Position numbers and translations under genes: made by a program. Shown here piece by piece: positions 56,763-64,000 of a DNA stretch of 64,000 bases. The DNA lies in the NCBI GenBank assembly GCA_005777185.1, contig SXNL01000007.1:21905-85904 (forward strand). Reading direction: 5' to 3'. Numbering within the stretch: the stretch's first letter is position 1; every line of letters begins with the position of its first letter. The notes under the pieces are model-generated. The model was not told the origin of the DNA, did no database searches, and saw nothing but the letters and a program-made list of their open reading frames with translations. This DNA comes from Myxococcales bacterium (lineage in GTDB: Bacteria; Myxococcota_A; Polyangia; Polyangiales; Polyangiaceae).

Positions 56763-58528
56763 GGGGCGCCTCGCATCATCTCTTCCCTGAAGTGCGTGAG
56801 CAGCGACGCGATCGGGATCGGGATCGCGCCGCCGTGCGCGCACAGCGAGCCGAGCTTCATCGTCTCGCAGAGCTCCGTGAGCAACGCGACGTCGGCGACG
56901 ATGGCGGCCTGGTCGCGGGACGACTTCAGGCGCTTCGCGATCTCGAGGCCGCGGCGCCCGCCGATGCGGCAGGGGAAGCACTTGCCGCACGACTCGGCGT
57001 CGCAGAACTCGAACAGGTGCACGGCGATGTCGCGCGGATCGACCGAGTCGTCCCAGGCGACGATGCCGCCGTGCCCGAGGAGGGCCCCGACAGCGTCGAG
57101 CTCCTCGAAACCGAGCGGCGTGTCGAGCAGCGCGTCGGGGAGGACGCCACCGAGGGGCCCGCCGACCTGCACGGCCTTGATCCTCCCGGACTTCAAGCCG
57201 CCTCCGAGATCGTTCAAGATCGATCGGAGCGGCACACCGAACGGCACCTCGAACAGCCCGGGCCGGACGAAACGCTCGTTGAGGCACACGACCTTCGTGC
57301 CGCGGCTCTTGCCCGCGCCGAGCGCGGCGTACGCGTCGCCCCCGTGGCGGACGATCCAGCCGAGGTTGGCGAGCGTCTCGACGTTGTTGACGATCGTGGG
57401 CCGGTCGAAGAGGCCCTTCTCGGCGGGGAACGGCGGGCGGGCGGTGACCATGCCGCGGAGGCCCTCGAGCGAGCGGAGGAGCGCCGTCTCCTCGCCGCAG
57501 ACGTACGATCCGGCGCCCTCGACGACGTCGATGTCGAACGAGAAGTTGCTGCCGAGGATGCGCTCGCCGAGGAGCCCGGCCGCGCGCGCAGCCTCGACCG
57601 CGCGCGAGAGGGCGGGCACGGACCCGGGGTACTCGCTCCGGACGTACACGAAGCCTCGCGTGGCACCGATGGCGTAGCCGGCGAGGGCGATACCCTCGAG
57701 CACGCAGAAGGGATCCCGCTCCATGAGGTACTTGTCGATGTACGATCCCGGATCGCCCTCGTCCGCGTTGCAGACGACGAACGCCTCGGGGGAGCTCGCC
57801 GCATTCTGCGCGGTGAAGCGCCACTTCGTCGCGGTGGGGAAGCCCGCGCCGCCGCGGCCTCGGAGGTGCGAGCGCTCGACCTCCTCCAGGATCTCGGCGG
57901 GCCTCTTCTCCGCCAGCGCCTTCGCGAGCCCCTCGAACGCGTGGTGGCCGCGCGCGACCGCGAGATCCGTGGCGTCGATCCGCGCGGCGAGCCGCTCGAG
58001 CACGATGGCCGGCCCGCCGTGGACCTCGAAGATCGGGACCAGCGCGTCCGTCGCCTCCGGGACTCCGCCGCCGGAGACGAGGTCGCGCGCGAGGGCGCGG
58101 GCGCGCTCCGGCGTCAGCTCGCCGTAGATCCTGCCCTCGATCTCGACGGTGGGACCCGCGTTGCAGTACCCCAGGCAGTAGACCTCCTCCAGCGAGACCG
58201 ATCCGTCCTTCGCCGTCTCGCCGAGGCGGAGGCCGAGCGCGTCCTCCATCCAGCCCACGGAGGCGTCGCTGCACGCCGCGAAGCACGCCGTGCCCTTGCA
58301 GACCTTCACGCGGGTGCGCCCGCGCTTCTTGGTGCCGAGGTCGCCGTAGTAGGTCGCCACGCCGTAGACGGCCGCCTCGGGCTGGTGAACCGCGTGGGCG
58401 ATGGCCGCGATGTCCTCGGGCGTGATCTCGCGCTTCTCGTGCATCACGCCCTTGAGCCGCTGGAGCGCGTTGTCGGTGAACGCGAAGTCCTTGCGGCGCC
58501 GCCTCAGCTGGACGAGGTTCGAGGGCAC
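56759..58528 (-). CDS. fdsB: Fused formate dehydrogenase gamma/beta subunit (FdsG-FdsB, NuoE-NuoF-like)
   Basis: A 589-residue diaphorase subunit that passes electrons from the catalytic subunit to NAD. The N-terminal part is NuoE/FdsG-like with a thioredoxin-type [2Fe-2S] site (VKVCKGTACFAACSD and VYCLGYCNAGP). The rest is NuoF/FdsB-like with FMN/NAD-binding (LRGRGGAGFPTATKW) and a [4Fe-4S] site (CDAESCGKCFPCRIG). In many soluble enzymes these two parts are separate genes, so this is a fusion. GTG at 58528 starts MPSNLVQLRRRRKDF. It is first in the operon. The gap to mobA is only 24 bp. Confidence 0.92.
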   Translation of the reverse strand: MPSNLVQLRRRRKDFAFTDNALQRLKGVMHEKREITPEDIAAIAHAVHQPEAAVYGVATYYGDLGTKKRGRTRVKVCKGTACFAACSDASVGWMEDALGLRLGETAKDGSVSLEEVYCLGYCNAGPTVEIEGRIYGELTPERARALARDLVSGGGVPEATDALVPIFEVHGGPAIVLERLAARIDATDLAVARGHHAFEGLAKALAEKRPAEILEEVERSHLRGRGGAGFPTATKWRFTAQNAASSPEAFVVCNADEGDPGSYIDKYLMERDPFCVLEGIALAGYAIGATRGFVYVRSEYPGSVPALSRAVEAARAAGLLGERILGSNFSFDIDVVEGAGSYVCGEETALLRSLEGLRGMVTARPPFPAEKGLFDRPTIVNNVETLANLGWIVRHGGDAYAALGAGKSRGTKVVCLNERFVRPGLFEVPFGVPLRSILNDLGGGLKSGRIKAVQVGGPLGGVLPDALLDTPLGFEELDAVGALLGHGGIVAWDDSVDPRDIAVHLFEFCDAESCGKCFPCRIGGRRGLEIAKRLKSSRDQAAIVADVALLTELCETMKLGSLCAHGGAIPIPIASLLTHFREEMMRGAP

Positions 58529-58552
58529 GGCTTCAGTATATGCTCAACGTTC

Positions 58553-59092
58553 ATGCACGGCACCATCGCAGGGATCTTCGTCGGCGGAGCGTCGCGCCGC
58601 ATGGGCGGGCGACCGAAGGGGCTCCTCACCCTGGAGGGAATCCCTCTCGTGGACCGGTGGCGGAGCCTCTTCGACGACCTCGGCGTCGAGAGCGTGCTCG
58701 TCGGCGCGAACGACGCGTACGCGCCGCGGCCCGCGATCCAGGACGAAATCCAGGGGATCGGCCCGCTCGGGGGGCTCCTCGCGCTCCTCCGGCGCGCGGG
58801 GTCGGGTCGGGCGCTCGCGGTGGCCTGCGACATGCCCCATGTCTCCGCGGCGCTCGTGACGCGGCTCGTCAACGCGCCCGCCGCGCTGGCCGTCGCCCCG
58901 CGCCGGGCGGGGCGCTGGGAGCCCCTGTTCGGCTGCTACGGCGGCGCCGCGATCGCGATCGCGGAGCGGCGCGCGCGGGAGGGAGCGCGCTCGCTGCAAG
59001 GGTTGCTCGACGAGCTCGGGGCGAGCGAGCTCACGCTGTCGGAGGCGGAGGCGGGGGAGCTCGCGGACTGGGATACGCCGGAGGATCTCTAG
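58553..59092 (+). CDS. mobA: Molybdenum cofactor guanylyltransferase-like protein (MobA)
   Basis: A 179-residue nucleotidyltransferase that would add GMP to molybdopterin, giving the bis-MGD cofactor that formate dehydrogenases need. The N-terminal GTP-binding loop is GIFVGGASRRMGGRPKGLLTLEG, and ALAVACDMPHVSAALV has the metal-binding Asp. It is a little shorter than E. coli MobA. ATG at 58553 starts before the loop; the track's longer ORF is antisense to the fds genes. Its location opposite the fds operon strongly supports this role; a related cytidylyltransferase is less likely. Confidence 0.88.
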   Translation: MHGTIAGIFVGGASRRMGGRPKGLLTLEGIPLVDRWRSLFDDLGVESVLVGANDAYAPRPAIQDEIQGIGPLGGLLALLRRAGSGRALAVACDMPHVSAALVTRLVNAPAALAVAPRRAGRWEPLFGCYGGAAIAIAERRAREGARSLQGLLDELGASELTLSEAEAGELADWDTPEDL

Positions 59093-59141
59093 CGGGCCGG
59101 GTGCGGACGGGGGGCGCAAACCGGGGTGCTATGCTCCATCC

Positions 59142-59756
59142 GTGAAGGCGACCAACATGTCGGTGACGCCGCTCTACCTCCTCGGCGCCCTCGCGATGCT
59201 CGCGCTCCTCGCCCGCGCCGCCACGGCGTGCGGCACGACGCTGGCCCCGCCTCTCGCCGCGGACGCCGCGGCGGGCACGGATTCGAGCACCGTCTCGGAT
59301 GGCGGCACGCCGACCGGCTTCGGCGTGAACGAGGTCTCCGGCAAGGGCGAGGAGTGGGTGGAGATCTTCAACGGAGGCCCGACCGTCGTCGACGTGTCGG
59401 GCTTCCGCGTCGTCGAAGGCAGCAAGGACGACGCGGGCGGCCCGAAGTCCGGGGGCTTCGCTTTCCCCCCCAACACGACCCTGCCGCCGGGCACGTACGT
59501 CGTCGTGATGGGCGTGGGCGAGGGCGGGGTGCCGTGCGTGGCGCCCGCGGGCACGCCCTGCTTCCAGGCGTCGTTCTCGATCTCGAACACGTCGGGTGAG
59601 ACGATGTACTTCATCGCGCCCGACGGCGGAGCGATCGACAAGGTGGAATACCCGGCGAACGTCGTCCAGTCGGGCCGAAGCTGGGGCAGGATCCCGAACG
59701 GCACGGGCGGCTTCCAGGTCACGACCAAGACACCAGGGGCCCCGAACAAGCCCTGA
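59142..59756 (+). CDS. Exported lamin-tail-domain protein
   Basis: A 204-residue protein. The N-terminal signal (LYLLGALAMLALLARAATACG) ends in a Cys, so it may be a lipoprotein. After a Thr/Ser-rich linker, a lamin-tail-like Ig domain runs from VNEVSGKGEEWVEIFNGGPTVVDVSGFRV through LPPGTYVVVMG and SISNTSGETMYFIAPDGGAIDKVEYP to WGRIPNGTGGFQVTTKTPGAPN, which is the usual family order. Such domains occur on secreted bacterial nucleases and surface proteins. Here it stands alone. GTG at 59142 or ATG at 59157 could start it. It precedes the metallophosphoesterase by 31 bp on the same strand. Confidence 0.85.
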   Translation: MKATNMSVTPLYLLGALAMLALLARAATACGTTLAPPLAADAAAGTDSSTVSDGGTPTGFGVNEVSGKGEEWVEIFNGGPTVVDVSGFRVVEGSKDDAGGPKSGGFAFPPNTTLPPGTYVVVMGVGEGGVPCVAPAGTPCFQASFSISNTSGETMYFIAPDGGAIDKVEYPANVVQSGRSWGRIPNGTGGFQVTTKTPGAPNKP

Positions 59757-59787
59757 GCCGGCCTCGTCGTGATACGCTTCGCGTGTG

Positions 59788-61179
59788 ATGTCCCGCACTC
59801 GTGGACTCGTCCTCGTCCTGCTCGCCGCTTGCGCGAGCGCCGTGCCGTCCTTCACGGCGTGCATGTCGTCCTCCTCGCCTGCCCCCGCCGCAGAGGAACC
59901 CGCGCAGGACGCCTCCGACGAGTGGGACGGCGTCATCCCCTGCGGCCCCACGATGCTCTCGAAGGGTCCGTGGTCGCTCGCGATCGACGCGACGCGCGCC
60001 AAGATCCGCTGGGAGTCGTGCAGGCCCGGCAGCAACCCCACGGTCGTCTTCGCCCCGGAGTCCGGGGGCGCCGAGCAACGGGTGGACGCTCCGGACATCC
60101 CGAAGGTCGTGTCCGTCACCTCGTTCGCGACGCTCGATCGCAAGGTCCCCCCCGACTACAAGGGCACCTGGTACATGCACGAGGCCGCGCTTTCCGGCCT
60201 CGCGCCCGCGACGTGCTACGCGTACCGCCTGCTCGCCGATCCCACCGCGAAGGGCCGCTTCTGCACGGCGCGTCGATCCGGCGACGGGTTCCGGTTCATG
60301 GCCATCGGCGACACGAACCCGGCCCTCGGGCGCACGAAGTACGTCCTCGACAGGAACCTCCCGGCGAACCCCGACTTCGTCATCCACGGCGGCGACATCC
60401 AGTACTATGCGTCGACGCTCGAGACGTGGGCGCTGTGGTTCCCGATCATGGCGCCGATGCTCCGGCAGGGCGGCTTCTTCCCGGCCATCGGCAACCACGA
60501 GTCCGAGAACCCGCAGGAGTACGAGGAGTACACGCTCCGCTTCTTCGGGGGCGCGGGGTTCGATCAGCCCTCGCCTGGCTACTACCGCTTCGAGTCGGGC
60601 GGCGTGTGGTTCTTCTCGGTGGACACCCAGGACAAGTGGAGCGCGCAGTCCGATCAGGGCAAGTGGCTCGCGGCCTCGCTCGCCGACGCCGCGTCGAAGC
60701 CGGGGTTCCGGTTCTCGGTGGTGTACTTCCACAGGCCGCTCGTGACGTGCGGAGACATGCCCGACAACCCGGGGACGCGCGCCCAGTTCGAGCCGATCTT
60801 CCTCGCGAACAAGGTGCTCCTCGTGTTCCAGGCGCACATGCACGGGTACGAGCGGTTCGAGTTCCCGGGGATCACGTACGTGACCACCGCCGGCGGCGGC
60901 GGATTGATCACCGACGTCGACGCGAACAAGTTCCGCACGTACTGCGACAAGCGCGTCGCGGCGGGCCCGTATTACCACGCGACCATCGTGGAGGTGGACC
61001 CGGCGGCGGCTCCTCGGCTCGACGGCGGGGTCGAGGGAGGCGCGGACGCGGCGGCCCCCCGGGACGCCGGACCGGACGCGGGCGCACGGGACGCCGGACC
61101 CTCGGGCCCGATGTACCGGGTCAAGGTGACGGACGACGACGGGAACGTGCGCGACGAGTTCTCGCACGTCATCCCCTGA
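59788..61179 (+). CDS. Exported metallophosphoesterase (purple-acid-phosphatase-like)
   Basis: A 463-residue predicted lipoprotein (signal GLVLVLLAAC, Cys at 14). An N-terminal FnIII/PAP-type beta domain (about residues 55-160) is followed by the calcineurin-like phosphoesterase domain: FRFMAIGDTNPA, FVIHGGDIQYY, FFPAIGNHESEN, VVYFHRPLV and FQAHMHGYERF, the full set of two-metal ligands. The C-terminal part has a Gly/Asp/Ala-rich insert (RDAGPDAGARDAGPSGP) before the last strand. ATG at 59788 was chosen over the adjoining GTG at 59785. It is probably a surface phosphatase; the substrate is unknown. Confidence 0.9.
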   Translation: MSRTRGLVLVLLAACASAVPSFTACMSSSSPAPAAEEPAQDASDEWDGVIPCGPTMLSKGPWSLAIDATRAKIRWESCRPGSNPTVVFAPESGGAEQRVDAPDIPKVVSVTSFATLDRKVPPDYKGTWYMHEAALSGLAPATCYAYRLLADPTAKGRFCTARRSGDGFRFMAIGDTNPALGRTKYVLDRNLPANPDFVIHGGDIQYYASTLETWALWFPIMAPMLRQGGFFPAIGNHESENPQEYEEYTLRFFGGAGFDQPSPGYYRFESGGVWFFSVDTQDKWSAQSDQGKWLAASLADAASKPGFRFSVVYFHRPLVTCGDMPDNPGTRAQFEPIFLANKVLLVFQAHMHGYERFEFPGITYVTTAGGGGLITDVDANKFRTYCDKRVAAGPYYHATIVEVDPAAAPRLDGGVEGGADAAAPRDAGPDAGARDAGPSGPMYRVKVTDDDGNVRDEFSHVIP

Positions 61180-61246
61180 CGCCTCGTGCCCGTTGACCGG
61201 CCCTGGGCGCGGCGTATCCTCTTCCCCCCAACCGACGAGGCCCACC

Positions 61247-62314
61247 ATGCTGAAGCTCCCCCCCGGCATCATCACCGGCAACGCGCTCACCGATCTGTTC
61301 CAGTACTGCAGGGAGGCGAGGTGCGCCCTCCCCGCGGTCAACGCCATCGGCAGCCACACGGCGAACGCGGCGCTCGCTGCGGCGCGCGAGGCCAAGGCGC
61401 CGGTCATCCTCCAGTACTCGCACGGCGGCTCGCAGTTCAACGCGGGCAAGTTCCTCGACAACGCGAGGAACCAGGCGTCGATCGCAGGCACCGTCGCCGC
61501 CGCCCACCACGTGCGGGTGATGGCCGAGGCGTATGGCGTCCCCGTCGTGCTCCACACCGACCACTGCGCCAAGAAGCTGCTCGGCTGGATCGACGGCGCG
61601 CTCGACGCGGGCGAGGCGTACCACGCCAGGAACGGCGTGCCCCTCTACAGCTCGCACATGCTCGACCTGTCGGAGGAGCCGCTGCAGGAGAACCTCGAGA
61701 TCTGCCGCAAGTACCTCTCGCGCATGGCGAAGATCGGCATGACGCTCGAGATCGAGCTCGGCGTCACGGGCGGCGAGGAGGACGGCGTCAACAACGAGGG
61801 CATCGACAACTCGAAGCTGTACACGCAGCCGGCCGACGTCCTCGCCGCGTACGACGCGCTGACCGGCGTCGGGCACTTCACCGTGGCCGCCTCGTTCGGC
61901 AACACGCACGGTGTGTACGCGCCGGGCAACGTGAAGCTCACCCCCGTCATCCTGAAGAACAGCCAGGAGCACATCCAGGCCGCGCGCAAGACGGGGCCGA
62001 AGCCGGTGGACTTCGTGTTCCACGGCGGCTCTGGCTCCACGCAGGAGGAGATCCGCGAGGCCGTCTCGTACGGCGTCGTGAAGATGAACATCGACACCGA
62101 CACGCAGTGGGCGTTCTGCCAGCCCATCAAGAAGTACATGGACGACAAGAGCCCCTACCTCCAGGGCCAGCTCGGCAACCCCGAGGGCAAGGACAAGCCC
62201 AACAAGAAGTACATCGACCCGCGCGCGTGGGTGCACCTCGGCGAGAAGGGCATGTGCGCGAGGCTCGTGCAGGCGTTCAAGGACCTCGACGCGTTCGGCA
62301 AGTTCGAGTTCTGA
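61247..62314 (+). CDS. fbaA: Class II fructose-bisphosphate aldolase
   Basis: A 355-residue zinc aldolase that cleaves fructose 1,6-bisphosphate into glyceraldehyde 3-phosphate and dihydroxyacetone phosphate in glycolysis and gluconeogenesis. The zinc site shows VVLHTDHCAKK, DFVFHGGSGST supplies the other His and the phosphate loop, and FGNTHGVYAPGNVKL holds the third ligand. Length and wording are of the E. coli FbaA type. ATG at 61247 (MLKLPPGIITGN) has GAGG upstream; the track's earlier start is not supported. The gene is followed after 1 nt by the GMC oxidoreductase. Confidence 0.96.
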   Translation: MLKLPPGIITGNALTDLFQYCREARCALPAVNAIGSHTANAALAAAREAKAPVILQYSHGGSQFNAGKFLDNARNQASIAGTVAAAHHVRVMAEAYGVPVVLHTDHCAKKLLGWIDGALDAGEAYHARNGVPLYSSHMLDLSEEPLQENLEICRKYLSRMAKIGMTLEIELGVTGGEEDGVNNEGIDNSKLYTQPADVLAAYDALTGVGHFTVAASFGNTHGVYAPGNVKLTPVILKNSQEHIQAARKTGPKPVDFVFHGGSGSTQEEIREAVSYGVVKMNIDTDTQWAFCQPIKKYMDDKSPYLQGQLGNPEGKDKPNKKYIDPRAWVHLGEKGMCARLVQAFKDLDAFGKFEF

Positions 62315-62315
62315 G

Positions 62316-63908
62316 CTGAAGACCTACGACTTCATCGTCGTCGGGGCGGGCACCGCCGGATCGGTGGTCGCCTCACGCCTCTCCGAGGACGAGGCCGCGA
62401 CCGTCGTCCTCCTCGAGGCCGGCGGCTCGGACCTGCGGCCGGACGTGCTCGTGCCCGGCGCGAGCGGCCTGCTCCACAGGAGCTCGGCCGACTGGCGCTA
62501 CTACACCGAGCCGCAGGCCCGCATGTTCGGGCGGCGCCTCTACTACCCGCGCGGCAAGGTCGTCGGCGGCTCCGGGTCGACGAACACGCTCGTGTACATG
62601 CGCGGACACGCGCTGGACTTCGACGGGTGGGCGGCGGAGGGCGCGACGGGCTGGGCGTTCCGTGACGTGCTCCCGTACTTCAAGCGCGCGGAGAACTACC
62701 TCGTGCCCGGGTTCGATCGCGCGCTGCAAGGCGAGGGTGGACCGCTGGACGTGGACCGGCCGAGGTACGAGCACCCGCTCGCGCGCGCCTTCGTGGAGGC
62801 GGGCGTGTCGTGCGGCCTCCCGGCCCGCGACGACTTCAACCGCGGCGACATGGAGGGGGTGGGCGCCTACCACTTCAACGTGAGCCGGGGCGTCCGCCGC
62901 AGCACCGCGCGCGCGTACCTCGCGGCGGCGACCCGGAGGAAGAACCTCACGCTGGTCACGAAGGGCCACGTCGAGCGGCTCGTGTTCGAGGGCCTCCGCT
63001 GCGTCGGCGTGCAGGTCCGCCGCGGGCGCGCGCTGGAGACGCTGCGGGCGAAACGGGAGGTGATCCTGTCGGCCGGGGCCGTCAACACGCCGAAGATCCT
63101 CATGCTCTCCGGCATCGGGCCGGGGCCGCACCTCCAGGATCGTGGGATATCCGTCCTGGTCGATCAACCGAACGTCGGCGCCCACCTGCAGGATCACCCG
63201 CTCATGCCCATGGCCGATCGGGGCGGCGAGGAGACTGCCAACTCCACGCTCGGGAAGCTCGGGCCCATCGTTCGGTATCTCGCGACGCGCGGCGGTCCGC
63301 TCTCGACCCCCATCCCGGTGTGCGGCGGCTTCGCGCGGACATGCCACGACGATCCGCGTCCGGACATCCAGTTCCACTTCGCCGCGGGGTGGGCGAACGA
63401 CATGTATCACTTCGCGGCGCTGCCGCCCGAGGACGGGTACACGATCTGCGTCACGGTGTCGCGGCCCGTCTCGCGCGGGCGCGTGACCCTCGCGACCCCG
63501 CACCCGGAGGATCCGCCGTGCATCGATCCAGGGTTCTTCACGGACGAGGTGGACCTCGCCACGATGACCCGCGGCTTCCGGCTCGCGCAGCGCATCCTCG
63601 CCTCGCGCGCGTTCGAGCCCCACCGCAAGGGGCCGGCGCGGCCGCCACGCCGGCTCGAGGACGACGGCGAGATCCACGACTTCATCCGGCGCGCGACCGA
63701 GACCAACTACCACCCCGTCTCGTCGTGCCGGATGGGCCAGGAGGCCATCTCCGTGGTCACGCCGGATCTCCGCGTGCGCGGCGTCGAGAGCCTGCGGGTG
63801 ATCGATGCGTCGGTCATGCCCGCCGTGACGACGGGCAACACCAACGCGCCCACGGTGATGATCGCGGAGAGGGGCGCGGAGCTCGTGCGTCACTTCTCGA
63901 AGCAGTAG
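62316..63908 (+). CDS. GMC-family FAD oxidoreductase (choline-dehydrogenase-like)
   Basis: About 530 residues. The FAD-binding motif YDFIVVGAGTAGSVVASRLSE is required for the family but lies before the track's GTG start (62364). The only start that includes it is CTG at 62316, one base after the aldolase stop. GMC signature motifs follow: YYPRGKVVGGSGSTNTLVYMRGHALDFDGWA and ILSAGAVNTPKILMLSGIGP, and near the end ETNYHPVSSCRMG and VIDASVMPAVTTGNTNAPTVMIAE, with the catalytic His and the Asn/His partner. It oxidises an alcohol such as choline or a sugar alcohol; the substrate is unknown. The 3' end overlaps the next gene by 19 nt. Confidence 0.88.
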   Translation: MKTYDFIVVGAGTAGSVVASRLSEDEAATVVLLEAGGSDLRPDVLVPGASGLLHRSSADWRYYTEPQARMFGRRLYYPRGKVVGGSGSTNTLVYMRGHALDFDGWAAEGATGWAFRDVLPYFKRAENYLVPGFDRALQGEGGPLDVDRPRYEHPLARAFVEAGVSCGLPARDDFNRGDMEGVGAYHFNVSRGVRRSTARAYLAAATRRKNLTLVTKGHVERLVFEGLRCVGVQVRRGRALETLRAKREVILSAGAVNTPKILMLSGIGPGPHLQDRGISVLVDQPNVGAHLQDHPLMPMADRGGEETANSTLGKLGPIVRYLATRGGPLSTPIPVCGGFARTCHDDPRPDIQFHFAAGWANDMYHFAALPPEDGYTICVTVSRPVSRGRVTLATPHPEDPPCIDPGFFTDEVDLATMTRGFRLAQRILASRAFEPHRKGPARPPRRLEDDGEIHDFIRRATETNYHPVSSCRMGQEAISVVTPDLRVRGVESLRVIDASVMPAVTTGNTNAPTVMIAERGAELVRHFSKQ

Positions 63909-64000
63909 AACCGCTTGGGCTCGAGGCACGAGGCCTTGCTCGTGTTCGTCCATCTCCCGTCGACCGCCGAGGTGGTCCCGTAGGCGCCCTCGCCGTCCGG
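63890..64000 (-). CDS. C-terminal end of a DUF1554-like lectin-type protein (5' part beyond the right edge)
   Basis: Reading the minus strand from the right edge to the stop at 63890 gives 36 residues. They end in the phrase GTTSAVDGRWTNTSKASCLE then PKRFYCFEK, with a Cys, a Trp and YCFE in the order of the C-terminus of DUF1554-type, collagen-endostatin/lectin-like surface domains. The fragment is too short for the ORF track. The N-terminus is outside the window. It overlaps the convergent oxidoreductase by 19 nt. Confidence 0.6.
   Translation of the reverse strand, partial: PDGEGAYGTTSAVDGRWTNTSKASCLEPKRFYCFEK

Noticed and set aside
53691-57677. A 1328-residue plus-strand ORF
   Set aside because: It is antisense to fdhD, fdsA and fdsB, whose iron-sulphur motifs are unmistakable. 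Its own translation shows the low-complexity pattern of a GC-rich shadow frame.
56792-58552. Long plus-strand extension upstream of mobA
   Set aside because: It is antisense to fdsB. The MobA GTP-binding loop starts just after ATG 58553, so the extension is not needed.
1-64000. tRNA, rRNA, CRISPR arrays and transposases
   Set aside because: No cloverleaf-like or rRNA-like sequence, no regular spaced repeats and no transposase motifs were seen on either strand. A tRNA scan could still find something I missed by eye.

Overview
The window is very GC-rich, tightly packed chromosomal DNA, and the content points to a myxobacterium of the Polyangiales/Myxococcota type. The pointers are many lipoproteins with low-complexity Ala/Pro/Asp/Gly linkers, a Ser/Thr kinase fused to an anti-sigma-like zinc motif and coupled to an ECF sigma factor, Cys-rich repeat lipoproteins, and many GTG starts. 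This taxonomic call is an inference. I see no rRNA, tRNA, CRISPR array, insertion sequence or prophage. No stretch longer than about 225 bases lacks a gene.

Layout. 1-2.9 kb: an OmpR-type regulator cut by the left edge, then a PhoB/PhoR-like two-component pair. 2.9-7.8 kb: a glycosyltransferase, an HDOD gene with an apparent frameshift, purB, a small conserved protein and a gluzincin-like lipoprotein. 7.8-16 kb: a 1435-residue two-part membrane protein, a lipoprotein, a ketopantoate-reductase-like enzyme, a possible 2OG-Fe(II) oxygenase and a propeller lipoprotein. 16-24 kb: a TetR regulator, a GST-like protein, a triple universal-stress protein, a cytochrome P450, a pirin and an MBL-fold hydrolase. 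Three matching 22-bp palindromes sit at the tetR/GST and P450 promoters and suggest a local TetR regulon. 24-33 kb: an ATP-grasp enzyme, a four-repeat Cys-rich lipoprotein, dinB, an alpha/beta hydrolase, a pilin-like protein, a METTL9/DREV-like methyltransferase and xerD. 33-42.5 kb: surface lipoproteins, a molybdopterin oxidoreductase, and a chagasin-like inhibitor divergent from a putative papain-fold lipoprotein. 42.5-48.5 kb: a zinc alcohol dehydrogenase, a Tat-type DUF362 protein, an XPB helicase/Bax1 nuclease pair, and a lipoprotein whose ribosome binding site lies inside a hairpin. 48.5-52.2 kb: the kinase/ECF sigma operon. 52.2-59.1 kb: a soluble NAD-linked formate dehydrogenase operon (fused fdsGB, fdsA, fdhD) with lepB coupled to its end and mobA divergent. 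59-64 kb: a lamin-tail lipoprotein, a metallophosphoesterase, class II aldolase, a GMC oxidoreductase and the tail of a DUF1554-like protein.

Genes are often coupled by 4-nt stop/start overlaps, and five convergent pairs overlap at their 3' ends. At least two genes appear to begin at CTG beside an upstream stop. Most of the supplied ORF track is antisense or out-of-frame shadow, and several long ORFs contain a real gene only in their last part. Starts were re-chosen from signal peptides, conserved N-termini, ribosome binding sites and overlaps.
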